From NCBI RefSeq assembly GCF_000973725.1, contig NZ_CP009621.1, positions 186,001 to 250,000 on the forward strand: 64,000 nt of DNA. The letters are read 5' to 3'. Below the pieces are notes generated by a model. It did no database searches. It was not told the origin of the DNA and saw nothing but the letters and a program-made list of their open reading frames with translations. The position numbers and the translations under genes are program-made. Positions 26,820 through 36,649 of this stretch are shown here, one piece after another (position 1 is the stretch's first letter; the number at the start of each line of letters is the position of its first letter). This DNA is from Pontibacter korlensis. GTDB taxonomy: Bacteria > Bacteroidota > Bacteroidia > Cytophagales > Hymenobacteraceae.

Positions 26820-27782
26820 ATGCTCCTATACATACTCTTTTTTATTGGCTTTGTGATGCTGATCAAAGGTGCTGATCTACTTGTAGACGGCGCCTCCTCC
26901 ATAGCAAAGCGGTATGGCTTGTCTGATATGGTGGTGGGTTTGACAATTGTCTCTTTTGGTACTTCGCTTCCTGAGCTCATCATCAACATACTCTCCAGTA
27001 TGCAGGGGCAGTCAGAGCTGGCCATAGGCAACGTGTTTGGCAGCAACGTAGCAAACCTGCTGCTCATACTTGGGATTACAGCGCTTATCTGCCCGCTGCC
27101 CATAAAGCGCAATACCATCTTAACTGAGATTCCTTTTTCACTTATTGCTACCCTGCTGGTGGGCTTTTTGGCCAATGCCACCTTACTTAATACCCGGACA
27201 GAGCTTTACATAAGCCGTTTGGATGGCGGTATCCTGCTTTTCTTCTTTGTCTTGTTTATGGTTTACATCTACAACATAGCCAAGACAAACAAAGACGAGG
27301 TACTGCCTGATGATAATGCAGAGATGATGCCTATGGGCAAGTCTGTTCTTTTCATCGTTTTGGGTGCGGCGGGCCTTTTCCTTGGGGGGAAGTGGGTGGT
27401 AGATGGCGCCGTGCACATTGCCCAGTCGCTGGGACTAAGCGAATCGTTCATTGGACTAACTGTCGTGGCCATTGGCACCTCGCTGCCGGAGCTGGTTACT
27501 TCTGCCATGGCTGCCTACCGCCGCAACATCGATATAGCTGTGGGCAACGTCGTGGGTTCTAACATCTTCAACCTACTCTGGATCCTGGGGATCAGCGCCC
27601 TTATTAGCCCCCTTCCCTTTAACATGATGAACAACGCTGACATTATCATGATGATCCTGGCCAGCACGATGCTCATCATCGCTATGCCGATTGGCAAGCG
27701 CAATGCTATTGACCGTTGGAACGGCATCGTGTTTTTGTTAGTGTACTTTAGCTACATTGGCTACCTGGTTGTGCGGGGATAA
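26820..27782 (+). CDS. Calcium/sodium antiporter (CaCA family)
   Basis: This 320-residue, roughly ten-helix membrane protein has the two inverted alpha-repeats of the family: GTSLPELIINILS near residue 48 with AIGNVFGSNVANLLLILG, and GTSLPELVTSAMAA near residue 220 with AVGNVVGSNIFNLLWILG. The glutamates in both GTSLPE motifs form the ion site. It exports Ca2+ using Na+ or H+ at the inner membrane. It ends 26 bp before the TnpB-type mobile element. Confidence 0.93.
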   Translation: MLLYILFFIGFVMLIKGADLLVDGASSIAKRYGLSDMVVGLTIVSFGTSLPELIINILSSMQGQSELAIGNVFGSNVANLLLILGITALICPLPIKRNTILTEIPFSLIATLLVGFLANATLLNTRTELYISRLDGGILLFFFVLFMVYIYNIAKTNKDEVLPDDNAEMMPMGKSVLFIVLGAAGLFLGGKWVVDGAVHIAQSLGLSESFIGLTVVAIGTSLPELVTSAMAAYRRNIDIAVGNVVGSNIFNLLWILGISALISPLPFNMMNNADIIMMILASTMLIIAMPIGKRNAIDRWNGIVFLLVYFSYIGYLVVRG

Positions 27783-27823
27783 TACAGGCAAAAAGTCAGT
27801 CTAAAGCTTTGACACTCCCACGC

Positions 27824-28964
27824 CTAAAGGCAGTAGGATTCTTGGGCTACCGAACCATTGTCCTTGTATATCTCCCAAGCTGAAACGGTCTGCCCGACCG
27901 CCTTATTTCTTATATTTCTAGCTGCGTTCACATCCCTGTCCAGGACATGTCCGTTAGCTCTGGGTCCAATACCTGTCCGATAGTTTCAGGTCGGTGTTGC
28001 GCCAGCCACATACCCAGCAGTCCTGAGAGGTATGGTGGGGGGCTACTCTGTGAAACTCCCGACCATACCATTTGGACTTGTAGGCTAACATCTGCACAAA
28101 CTGATACCACCCAGCATCGCTGATGCTTTTGGCAAGTTTATGGTTCTTGAGCATATGCTGCACTTGCAGGTTCTCAACTACAATCGCTTGGCTCTCGCGA
28201 ATGAGTTGCGTGCTGAGTTTATGGTGGAAGTCCTTGCGGGTGTTGCTCACTTTCTGGTGCAGCCTGGCAAGCTTTGCGGCAGCCTTTCGCCTGTTACTAC
28301 CACCTTTCTTTTTTCTCGATACAGCACGTTGCGCTCTCCTTAACTGGTGCTGATAGCGGTACAGGTGCCTGGGATTATCCACCACCTGACCGTCTGAGGT
28401 GACAACAAAGGATTTTATACCGACATCCAAACCTACCACATTGCTTATCTGTGGTAGTCGCTCAATATCCACCTGGCAACACAGCGTCACATGCCACCCA
28501 TCGGCTTCCTTGACAACGCTGGCTGTCCTGATAACCCCCTGCACATCCTGTGACTTGCGGTACTTGACCTTGCCGATCTTGGGCAGTTGTACTGTACAGG
28601 TATTCTCGTGCAGCTTCACCCCCTGCTTGTAGGTGAAGGAGCGATACTGGCCTCGCCTGGCGAACCTGGGGAATCCCTTGCCCTGCTTAAAGAAACCATC
28701 GTAGGATTTGAACAACCTGTCGGTCACCTCCTGTAAAGTTTGTGAGTGCACGCACCCGATCCATTCCACGTCCCTGGCGATAGCAGAGAGCTCTTGCTGC
28801 ATCTGGTTCTTGCCGATGGAAAGCCGGTGGTTTGTGTACAACTGCTTCTTATAGTCCAGACACAGGTTATAAACATACCGGCACGAGCCGAGCCACTGTG
28901 CGAAAGCCTGTGCCTGCGCCCTGGTGGGTTTGAGCCGGAAGCGGTATGTCTTGATCTGGTTCAC
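27824..28964 (-). pseudogene. tnpB: TnpB (IS200/IS605 RNA-guided nuclease), frameshifted
   Basis: I start the gene at GTG 28964, giving (M)NQIKTYRFRLKPTRAQ, which fits the family. The frame continues upstream to 29090, but those residues do not look like TnpB. RuvC-I is GLDVGIKSFVV near residue 200, RuvC-II is IVVENLQ near residue 265, and the first zinc pair is CWVC near residue 318. The frame then stops at 27954-27956. The third RuvC motif, LDRDVNAARNI, lies in another frame at 27943 and downstream, ending at 27824. The second CxxC is not readable. The main frame therefore lacks the RuvC-III Asp, so nuclease activity is unlikely unless the shift is bypassed. Confidence 0.88.
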
Positions 28965-29198
28965 GGCTGCTTTTGGCGCCTTGCCCGGTGCAGGGCATGT
29001 TTGCTGCAGCAAAGGTAACAGCCGGCAAGTGCAGGCGGTAGAACATAGGGTAAGATCGAACCCAGCAAAAGTGAAGGAATGTCGCACCACATCGAGTGGT
29101 TCAAAAAGAAAACCAAATTCATCCCTTGGCTAAAGCCCCAAGGTACTGTCTTCAAAGTCAAGGATTTTGGTTGCATTTTTCTTATTTGTTTCTTATCT

Positions 29199-29642
29199 TC
29201 ACTCTACCTGAAAGAGAGCTCCCGGGCCGACTGGTACTGGAAGTTCATCTTGCGTAGCCCTGGCCTGAGCTGGGGCTATTTCTTTTTCTGCTGTTTCTGG
29301 CTGCGTTTCCTGCGTTATTGCGTCTTTGTCAGCTGCGCTGACACCTGAAAGAGAGGCTCCGGCCTCCTGGATTTGGATGTTGTTTTTGGGTTCCGCTGGC
29401 TGCTGCCCATAACGTGCATCATAGGCTTCATTCTTGCGCCACAGCGTCCAGAGCAGCACCAGCAGCCTGCGCTGCACGGCCACATACGCCTGCATCTTGG
29501 TCTTGCCCCTTTTCACGAGCCGCTCGTAGAGGGCAGTAAAGACAGGCTCTTTATAACGTACTACTGTAAAGGCCGGCAGGTGCATGGCCCGCCGGATGTG
29601 GGCGTTGCCTTTCTTTGATATTCTGCTTCTGCCCGAGCGTGT
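29199..29642 (-). pseudogene. C-terminal fragment of an IS110-family transposase
   Basis: An open frame after a stop at 29643-29645 reads SGRSRISKKGNAHIRRAMHL, then GKTKMQAYVAVQRRLLVLLW. This is the end of the IS116/IS110/IS902 C-terminal domain, followed by a low-complexity Gln/Glu/Ala tail. The N-terminal DEDD domain is absent. The fragment lies inside the TnpB-type element between its left end and tnpB. IS110 elements use a bridge RNA next to the gene; none can be claimed here because the element's own ends are gone. Confidence 0.75.
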
Positions 29643-29765
29643 CTAGTGCAAGGGCTTTCTCCTTCCCTTTCTGTTAGCTTACGTTTAAGAGCCTGATAAA
29701 ATTGAACTTACGCTTATACTGCCAAAGATATGAGTGTTAGGGCTTTCTTTGGCATTTTCTCGTAA

Positions 29766-30348
29766 CCATGGTCATACTGTGAGGCCGGCTAGTAATTTCA
29801 AGCAGGCACAATTGCATGCAGGCAACTTAGAAAAGTTCAACTAAATTCAATCAAATAGCTTGCCTATCCCCACCCCTTTCCTTCCCCCTTACCCACCTGT
29901 TTACACTGCTTGATACTGTTGATCGCTTCTTGCCGAATTACCAGGCGCAGTTTTCAACATGTTTGCCCTTATTTGTAAAGCTCTTTAAGGAGGCATATGC
30001 CTACTTCATTCAGTACTCACTCAATTTATAACACCTCTTGTACGTCAAGTTTACAACACACATCAAAGCAAGCTAAGCGATTACAACACAGCTTCTTAAG
30101 CATCATACCCTCTAAAGTGAAGTAGTCATGACGTAGTTAAAAAGTAGTCAAAATGTAGCCCCTTCTTTTGAAAAATCCTTTTTTCACTCTAAAATTATGG
30201 CAAATTACAAGTGTAAGGGTGCGGTTTACCATCGTCTATCCCTACGTTGCACTCTTGCTCAGGCACAAGCAACAACTGCGTCTAACCTAGTAATTGACTA
30301 ATCACAACTATTTAAAAAGTAATAAATCACTTAACTATAAAACCCTTT
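29766..30348. other. Non-coding stretch before the first susC
   Basis: About 580 bp between the TnpB-type element and the first susC gene. No open frame, RNA gene or hairpin stands out. The promoter of the susC operon should be in the last 200 bp, but I could not identify a convincing TTTG/TAnnTTTG pair. Confidence 0.5.
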
Positions 30349-33300
30349 ATGAGAAAACGTTTATACACAGCACTCGGCTGTATCACCTTGGCAACCTGCG
30401 TTAGTGCCAGCACGACGGCAGGAAGCATAAGAGACCTTCGGCCGCTGCCTCTGGAAACTGCCCAGGCTGTTACCGTTTCAGGTAAGGTAACAGATGAGAG
30501 CGGTACTGCCTTACCTGGGGTTACAGTTATCCTTAAAGGAACAACAAAAGGTACAACTACCGATGTTGCGGGTAACTACTCCCTGGACCTGCCTGAGGGG
30601 AATGGAATACTTCTATTTTCATACATTGGCTATACCACACAAGAAGTACCGGTAAATAACCGATCAACGATCAATATCACCTTGGCTTTGGACACCAAAG
30701 CCTTGGAGGAAGTAGTGGTAGTAGGGTACGGCACGCAGAAAAAAAGTGTGGTAACGGGAGCTATTAGCAGTGTGAAGTCCTCAGACCTGGAAAACCAGCA
30801 AATAACCAGGGTAGAGCAGGCCCTGCAGGGTAGAACAACCGGCGTTACTGTGGCTTCTAACTCTGGTGCCCCTGGTTCTTCTGCCACAGTACGTGTAAGG
30901 GGTATCACCACTCTGAACAACAATGATCCGCTGTACGTAGTGGACGGCGTTGTGGTGAATGGTGGCATTGACTACCTGAACCAGGCCGACATCGAGTCTA
31001 TTGAGGTATTAAAGGATGCTGCCTCTGCCGCTATTTATGGTGCACGCGCAGCCAGCGGTGTTATCTTGGTTACTACAAAACGCGGTAAGGCTGGCGCTAT
31101 CAATGTAAGCTACAATGGTTACTATGGCACGCAGGGTCCTGCCAGAAAGCTTGACCTGTTGAACGCTACACAGTATGCTACGCTGCGAAACGAAGCTTCT
31201 GTAGCCGGAGGTGGTGGCATTGTTTATGAGGACCCTCGTGCGCTAGGCGAAGGCACAGACTGGCAAGAGTATGTATTCAACGATGATGCCCGCATTCAGA
31301 ACCATGAGTTCAGCGTTAGTGGAGGCAACGACAAATCAACCTTCTACAGCTCTTATGGCTATTTGAGCCAAGAAGGTATCGTTACGAGCGAAATATCTAA
31401 CTATAAGCGCCACAACGTTCGTCTTAACTCCACACACAAAGTCGCCGAGTGGCTGACAATCGGGCAGAACCTGGGTTACTCCCATATAAAGAGCCAAGGC
31501 GGTTTGAACCCTAACACAGAGTTTGGTGGTCCGCTTAGCTCAGCTATCAACCTGGATCCTACTACGCCAGTACTCATCACGGATCCAGTTATTCTGAACG
31601 ACCCGAACAGTGTCTACAACAGACAGCCTACTGTACGCAACCCACAGGGCTACCCATATGGTATCTCTACTACGGTACAGCAGGAAATGACGAACCCTCT
31701 AGCTTACATTCAAACGCAGTTAGGTAACTACGGCTGGTCAGATAACATTGTAGGTAACGTTTTTGCAGAACTAGAGCCAATAAAAGGCCTTAAATTCCGC
31801 TCTACGTTGGGTACCAAACTAGCCTACTGGGGAGGTGAGAGCTTTAGGCCTATATACTACCTGAACGCTTCTTCTGTAAGCAATCAAACAGCTTTTAACC
31901 GCGACAGAAACCAGACCTTTGACTACAACATTGAGAACATCCTCTCCTACACCCGCACCATAGATAAGCACAATTTCACTTTATTGGCAGGTCAGGGAGC
32001 GTACCGTGATAACCACACAAGTGGTGTGTACATCTCCTTCTCAAACATACCGGCAAACACTTTTGACGAGGCATCTTTCAACCTGAAAGTGCCTACTGCT
32101 AACAGAACAGCAGATGCCTACGAAGGAATTGACCATACTGTAAGCTCTTTGTTTGGCCGCGTGGTTTATAACTACGATGAGAAATACCTGTTTACAGGTA
32201 TTGTGCGCCGCGACGGTTCTTCCAGGTTTGGTATCAACAACAAGTATGGCTACTTCCCTTCTGCCTCCCTTGGCTGGGTAGCGTCCCGCGAGGCTTTTTG
32301 GCCAACTAACAAGGTGGTAGACTTCCTCAAGATCCGTGGCTCTTACGGTGTAGTAGGTAATGATGCCCTGGGTAACTTCAGATACATTTCTACAGTTGGC
32401 TCAGGCAGAAACTATACTTTCGGTAACGATAACTACCTGATTGGCTATAGCCCGGATGCACCGGCAAACCCAGACCTGAGATGGGAAGAAACAACACAGA
32501 CCAACTTTGGTTTTGAGGCAAACATCTTCCAGGATTGGAGCCTGACATTCGATTGGTACACCAAGAAAACATCCGGCATTCTGCAGCAAATTGATTTACC
32601 TGGCTATGTTGGTGCTACTGGCAGACCTTGGGGTAATGTTGCAGACATGGAAAACCGGGGCGTAGAGGTGGAGCTGGGCTATCGCAAGCAGATCGGTGAG
32701 GTGAGCTTTGGTGTGAACGGTAATGTTTCTTACCTGGAAAACAAAGTAACCTTCCTGGGCGACGGCAAACAATTCTTAGAAGGCGGAGAAGGTGTACAAA
32801 ACATCGCCTACCCACTTACACGCATGGCAGTAGGCCAGTCGTACGGCGCGTTTTACGGATTCCGCACACTTGGCATCTTCCAAAACGAAGAGGAAGTACA
32901 GAACTATGTTAACGCTGAGGGCAATGTCATACAGCCAAACGCGAAACCTGGCGACTTCCGCTGGGCTGACCTGAATGATGATGGTCAAATAGATGCCGAT
33001 GACAGAACCTTCATTGGTAAACCACTTCCAGACTGGACTTATGGTATTACACTGAATGCCGCTTACAAAGGTTTCGACCTGTTAATCTTCGGACAAGGTG
33101 TTGCGGGCAACCAGATATTCCAGGGCCTGCGCCGCCTGGATATTCCAACCGCTAACTGGCAGTCTGCTGCCCTGGGTCGTTGGACAGGTGAAGGTACCTC
33201 TAACGATTACCCACGCCTGACAACAGATGACACCAACCGCAACTTCACTTACCCATCTGACTTCTTCTTAGAAGACGGCGACTATTTCCGCATCAAGACC

Positions 33301-33507
33301 CTGCAAATAGGTTATACGCTGCCAAGCTCGCTTACATCCAAGCTTTCCATGCAAAAAGCGCGTGTGTACGTGAGCAGCAACAACTTACTGACCTTTACAA
33401 AATACACCGGATATGACCCAGAGATTGGTGGCAATATCTTCGGTATAGACAGAGCTTTCTATCCACAGGCTCGCTCCTTTATGGTAGGTGTTAACGTGGG
33501 ATTCTAA
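30349..33507 (+). CDS. SusC/RagA-family TonB-linked outer membrane protein
   Basis: This 1052-residue protein has an N-terminal signal region, then a carboxypeptidase-like regulatory domain at about residues 43-115, including VTDESGTALPGVTVILKGTT. The TonB-box-like EEVVVVGYGTQKKS lies near residue 122, followed by a plug with VVDGVVVNGG near residue 198 and SIEVLKDAASAAIYGARAA near residue 218, and a beta-barrel ending in Phe. It imports oligosaccharides across the outer membrane with its SusD partner 22 bp downstream. It heads a four-gene unit ending in a GH16 enzyme. Confidence 0.95.
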   Translation: MRKRLYTALGCITLATCVSASTTAGSIRDLRPLPLETAQAVTVSGKVTDESGTALPGVTVILKGTTKGTTTDVAGNYSLDLPEGNGILLFSYIGYTTQEVPVNNRSTINITLALDTKALEEVVVVGYGTQKKSVVTGAISSVKSSDLENQQITRVEQALQGRTTGVTVASNSGAPGSSATVRVRGITTLNNNDPLYVVDGVVVNGGIDYLNQADIESIEVLKDAASAAIYGARAASGVILVTTKRGKAGAINVSYNGYYGTQGPARKLDLLNATQYATLRNEASVAGGGGIVYEDPRALGEGTDWQEYVFNDDARIQNHEFSVSGGNDKSTFYSSYGYLSQEGIVTSEISNYKRHNVRLNSTHKVAEWLTIGQNLGYSHIKSQGGLNPNTEFGGPLSSAINLDPTTPVLITDPVILNDPNSVYNRQPTVRNPQGYPYGISTTVQQEMTNPLAYIQTQLGNYGWSDNIVGNVFAELEPIKGLKFRSTLGTKLAYWGGESFRPIYYLNASSVSNQTAFNRDRNQTFDYNIENILSYTRTIDKHNFTLLAGQGAYRDNHTSGVYISFSNIPANTFDEASFNLKVPTANRTADAYEGIDHTVSSLFGRVVYNYDEKYLFTGIVRRDGSSRFGINNKYGYFPSASLGWVASREAFWPTNKVVDFLKIRGSYGVVGNDALGNFRYISTVGSGRNYTFGNDNYLIGYSPDAPANPDLRWEETTQTNFGFEANIFQDWSLTFDWYTKKTSGILQQIDLPGYVGATGRPWGNVADMENRGVEVELGYRKQIGEVSFGVNGNVSYLENKVTFLGDGKQFLEGGEGVQNIAYPLTRMAVGQSYGAFYGFRTLGIFQNEEEVQNYVNAEGNVIQPNAKPGDFRWADLNDDGQIDADDRTFIGKPLPDWTYGITLNAAYKGFDLLIFGQGVAGNQIFQGLRRLDIPTANWQSAALGRWTGEGTSNDYPRLTTDDTNRNFTYPSDFFLEDGDYFRIKTLQIGYTLPSSLTSKLSMQKARVYVSSNNLLTFTKYTGYDPEIGGNIFGIDRAFYPQARSFMVGVNVGF

Positions 33508-33529
33508 TTGCTTTTAATCAAGAAATACA

Positions 33530-35038
33530 ATGAAAAGAAGATATATACATTTCTTAGCTATAGCTGCACTGGGTTTACCCCTGTTCAGCTCATGCGAAAA
33601 AGAGTTCCTGGAAGTAGACCCTAGAGGAACCGTACTGGAATCTAACTACTACAGCAATCCAGAGCAGGCTTTTGCTGGCCTGGTAGCGGCCTATGACCCA
33701 CTGGGCTGGGAAGCAGGCGGCACCTACCACAACATTGGCGCCATAAACGGAGCCTCTGATGATGCCTATGCTGGCGGTGGTGGTTCATCTGACATGAACA
33801 CCTGGCAGGTATGGAACAACTACACACTTGACCCGGCCATTGGCCCGCAAGGTGAGTACTGGAACAGAAACTTCACAGGCGTGTCCCGTACCAATACCTT
33901 GATAGAAAAGGCTGAGGCTGGTATACCTGGCTTGGATGCTAACACAACGGCAAGGTACGTAGCCGAGGCAAAGTTCCTGCGCGCTTACTACTACTTTGAC
34001 CTGGTGCGCCTTTTCAGGAACGTGCCACTCTTCACGTCATCTATATCTACAGACCAGATTTACAACGCGACACAGGCTACTCCTGAGGAAGTTTATGCTC
34101 AGATAGAAAAGGACCTGGCTGATGCTATACCGAACCTACCTGTTACTGTTCCTGCGGCTACAGAAGGCGGGCGCGTAACACAAGGTACAGCAAAGGCTTT
34201 ACTGGGTAAGGTGCACCTGTATCAGCAAGAGTGGAGCGCTGCTGCTGCCCAACTTGCAGACGTTAACGGTACACCAGGTGGTACAAGCCAGTACGGCTAT
34301 AGGCTGCTGGATAACTTTGGGGACATCTTTAGCCCGGGCAACAAGTTCCACAGCGAGTCTATCCTCGAGATTGTGCACACGACCGTGGCTAATGCTGACT
34401 GGGGCAGCTGGCCAAACTTTGAAGGTAACGTTGGTGTCACCATGTTCGGCCCCAGGGGTTATGCTGGCCCAACTTACGTAGCAGGCTGGGGCTTTAACCC
34501 GCTTACCCTTGACCTGGTGAATGCACTGAAGGGAGACCCTCGCTATAAGTATACTGTAGCCAACATCGACAGCCTGGAACAAGCAGGGGTCGCCACCTAT
34601 GAGAAAGGTTACCAGAATACAGGCTACTTTGTAGAAAAGTACGCTCCTAAAGTTGAATGGAAGAGTGCAGGTGGTGGTGAGCCCCTGTTGAACTGGCCAA
34701 ACGATTATATTGAAATACGCCTGGCAGATACCTACCTGATGGAAGCAGAGGCACTAATTCAGGGCGGTGGGGACGCAACCCGCGCTGGTGAATTGCTGAA
34801 CGCTGTGCGTGCTCGTGTCGGCCTGGCTCCTGTAGCTCCAACACTGGAAAACATCTACAAAGAGCGCCGCCTGGAACTTGCCACAGAAGGACATCGCTGG
34901 CATGATCTTGTGCGCACAGGAAGAGCTGCAACAGTATTGGCTCCTTTCGGATTTGTGGCTGGTAAGCACGAAGTACTTCCTATCCCACAGGCTGAGCTTA
35001 ACAACACAAAGCTTGTGCAAAACCCTGAGTACAGGTAA
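33530..35038 (+). CDS. SusD/RagB-family glycan-binding lipoprotein
   Basis: This 502-residue protein starts with a lipoprotein signal whose lipobox ends in FSSC near residue 22, followed by EKEFLEVDP, the usual SusD beginning. TPR-like helices include AEAKFLRAYYYFDLVRLF near residue 147. The C-terminus carries the family pattern ERRLELATEGHRWHDLVRTG near residue 445 and LPIPQAEL. It forms the lid of the SusC importer at the cell surface. Confidence 0.95.
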   Translation: MKRRYIHFLAIAALGLPLFSSCEKEFLEVDPRGTVLESNYYSNPEQAFAGLVAAYDPLGWEAGGTYHNIGAINGASDDAYAGGGGSSDMNTWQVWNNYTLDPAIGPQGEYWNRNFTGVSRTNTLIEKAEAGIPGLDANTTARYVAEAKFLRAYYYFDLVRLFRNVPLFTSSISTDQIYNATQATPEEVYAQIEKDLADAIPNLPVTVPAATEGGRVTQGTAKALLGKVHLYQQEWSAAAAQLADVNGTPGGTSQYGYRLLDNFGDIFSPGNKFHSESILEIVHTTVANADWGSWPNFEGNVGVTMFGPRGYAGPTYVAGWGFNPLTLDLVNALKGDPRYKYTVANIDSLEQAGVATYEKGYQNTGYFVEKYAPKVEWKSAGGGEPLLNWPNDYIEIRLADTYLMEAEALIQGGGDATRAGELLNAVRARVGLAPVAPTLENIYKERRLELATEGHRWHDLVRTGRAATVLAPFGFVAGKHEVLPIPQAELNNTKLVQNPEYR

Positions 35039-35071
35039 GGTCCGGGCTACAATATTAACATAGAAAAAATC

Positions 35072-36517
35072 ATGAAATACAACGTATTCATATCCAGAGT
35101 ATACTCTTTTATGGCCGCTTTGCTGCTAACAAGTATGTTTGCGGCCTGTACGCCAGAGGATTCAGATTCGGAGCTGGCTCCTGCCCCTTCTTCTGAGATG
35201 GTGCAGTTTTCGGCAACACCTACCACCGAAAATCCAAACATCATCAACTTCAAGAACGAGACCCCTGGCGCTTTCAAAGCTATCTGGGACTTCGGTAACG
35301 GTGCTACTGCCGAAGGTCAGCAGGTACAAGGAGCCTTTGCTGTAGAGGGGGACTACACTGTAAAACTCACGGTATTTACGAGTGGCGGTTATGCTGTTAA
35401 CACCAAAACTATCCACATTGCTGAAACAAATGTATCGATGCTTAACCGGGAGGACTACAACTTCCTGACAGGTGGTGCAAGCGATGCAGATGGCAAGACC
35501 TGGGTGATGGAGAAAGAGTTTAAGGGGCACCTGGGCGTAGGAGATGCTGCTGCTGCTGACCCTACTCCAAACTGGTGGGCTGCTGGGGCAAACGAAAAAG
35601 CCGGGCTTGGTTTATATGATGATGAGATGACCTTCAAGCTGGAAGGCTTTTCTTACACTTATAAGAACAACGGCGACACCTATGCAAACAAGGACTATGC
35701 TTCTGACTTGGGTGGCAGTAATGCTGCTGCAGACGTAACGGTTTCTTACACTCCTCCAACCAATATGTCGTGGACTATCACAGAAGAGAACGGCAAAAAA
35801 TACCTGACCCTTTCCAACAATGGCTTCATGGCCTACTATGTAGGTGTATCTCGATACCAGATCCTTGCTTTAAGCGAAAACGAGATGTACCTGATGAGCT
35901 CCCAGAAAGGAGCACCAGGAAATGCCTGGTTCTACCGCTTTGTTCCAAAGGGCTATACCAGACCTGTAGAAGAAAAGCCGTACAAGATCACCGACATCTA
36001 CGATAACTTTGATGAGGATGGCAACATAGTATGGAAAACGGAAGCGCTGACCTTGAATGAAAGCTACGATAATCCTGCCCCTTTCCCGATCAACACGTCA
36101 GCCAAAGTGGCCATGTATGTGAAGCAGGAAGGACAGCCATATACGTTTGCTAACATGTTCACCGACTTTGAGCATAAGCTGGACCTGCGTGAGCGCCACG
36201 TGTTTAAGCTGAAAGTGTTTATCCCGAGCTACAACGACTTCACATCAGCTGAAGGCGAATCCTGGGCTGACCCGCACCTGCTAAAGCAAGTATCCATGAA
36301 GCTGCAGGATGGTTCTTCTGCACAGCCATGGGTAAACCAGGTAGAGGTAAAACAGCAGGTAAGCGAACTTGATAAATGGGTTGAATTAACCTTTGACTTT
36401 GGTGCTGCTGAGGTAGTCAGCAGAAAAGACCTGGATAGAATCATCATACAGGTAGGTGGCGAGGGGAACTATATTCCTGGCATCTTCTTCCTAGACGATT
36501 TTGAATTGGTAAAATAA
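35072..36517 (+). CDS. PKD-domain surface lipoprotein of the glucan locus
   Basis: This 481-residue protein has a lipoprotein signal with Cys in MFAACTPED near residue 26. A PKD-like domain follows at about 45-115, with AIWDFGNGATAEG and the YTVKLTVFTSGG strand. The rest is unassigned beta-rich sequence, with a late region near residues 310-480 that looks like a carbohydrate-binding sandwich. Its place between SusD and a GH16 enzyme suggests a surface glycan-binding protein in the SusE/F position. That role is inferred from context. Confidence 0.82.
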   Translation: MKYNVFISRVYSFMAALLLTSMFAACTPEDSDSELAPAPSSEMVQFSATPTTENPNIINFKNETPGAFKAIWDFGNGATAEGQQVQGAFAVEGDYTVKLTVFTSGGYAVNTKTIHIAETNVSMLNREDYNFLTGGASDADGKTWVMEKEFKGHLGVGDAAAADPTPNWWAAGANEKAGLGLYDDEMTFKLEGFSYTYKNNGDTYANKDYASDLGGSNAAADVTVSYTPPTNMSWTITEENGKKYLTLSNNGFMAYYVGVSRYQILALSENEMYLMSSQKGAPGNAWFYRFVPKGYTRPVEEKPYKITDIYDNFDEDGNIVWKTEALTLNESYDNPAPFPINTSAKVAMYVKQEGQPYTFANMFTDFEHKLDLRERHVFKLKVFIPSYNDFTSAEGESWADPHLLKQVSMKLQDGSSAQPWVNQVEVKQQVSELDKWVELTFDFGAAEVVSRKDLDRIIIQVGGEGNYIPGIFFLDDFELVK

Positions 36518-36520
36518 GCC

Positions 36521-36560
36521 AACAGAGAAAGCCAGGGGTAATTCTCTGGCTTTCTCTGTT
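36521..36560 (+). terminator. Hairpin between PKD lipoprotein and GH16 genes
   Basis: A long perfect stem (AACAGAGAAAGCCAG and its complement) has no long T run. It may be a weak terminator or a processing or stability hairpin that lowers expression of the GH16 gene relative to susCD. Confidence 0.65.
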
Positions 36561-36649
36561 CTACTCAAAACATTAGTAAAGTCACTGATAGCATGAAGTT
36601 ATCGGTGCACCGTGTCCTTAAACCTCATGGATCTATGTTGCTATTAAAT

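Larger units (their letters stand above)
27809..29761 (-). mobile_element. IS608-like (IS200/IS605 family) TnpB-only element with nested IS110 fragment
   Basis: Bounds come from comparison with the short copy at 60523-60620. On the minus strand the left end begins just after TTAC (29762-29765), and the right end finishes with GTGTCAA at 27809, as in IS608, where TTAC flanks the left end and TCAA closes the right end. The right-end 71 bp are identical to the short copy, and the left-end 29 bp differ at two bases. The element carries tnpB but no Y1 transposase tnpA, so it could move only with help from elsewhere. About 800 bp between tnpB and the left end include an IS110-type fragment. Confidence 0.85.

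Noticed and set aside
28965..29090. N-terminal extension of tnpB to the ATG at 29090
   Set aside because: The extra 42 residues are Cys/Leu-rich and unlike the start of any TnpB; the family start fits the GTG at 28964.
30000..30348. Promoter for the first susC
   Set aside because: Several TTTG and TA-rich words occur, but none at the proper -33/-7 spacing clearly enough to list.
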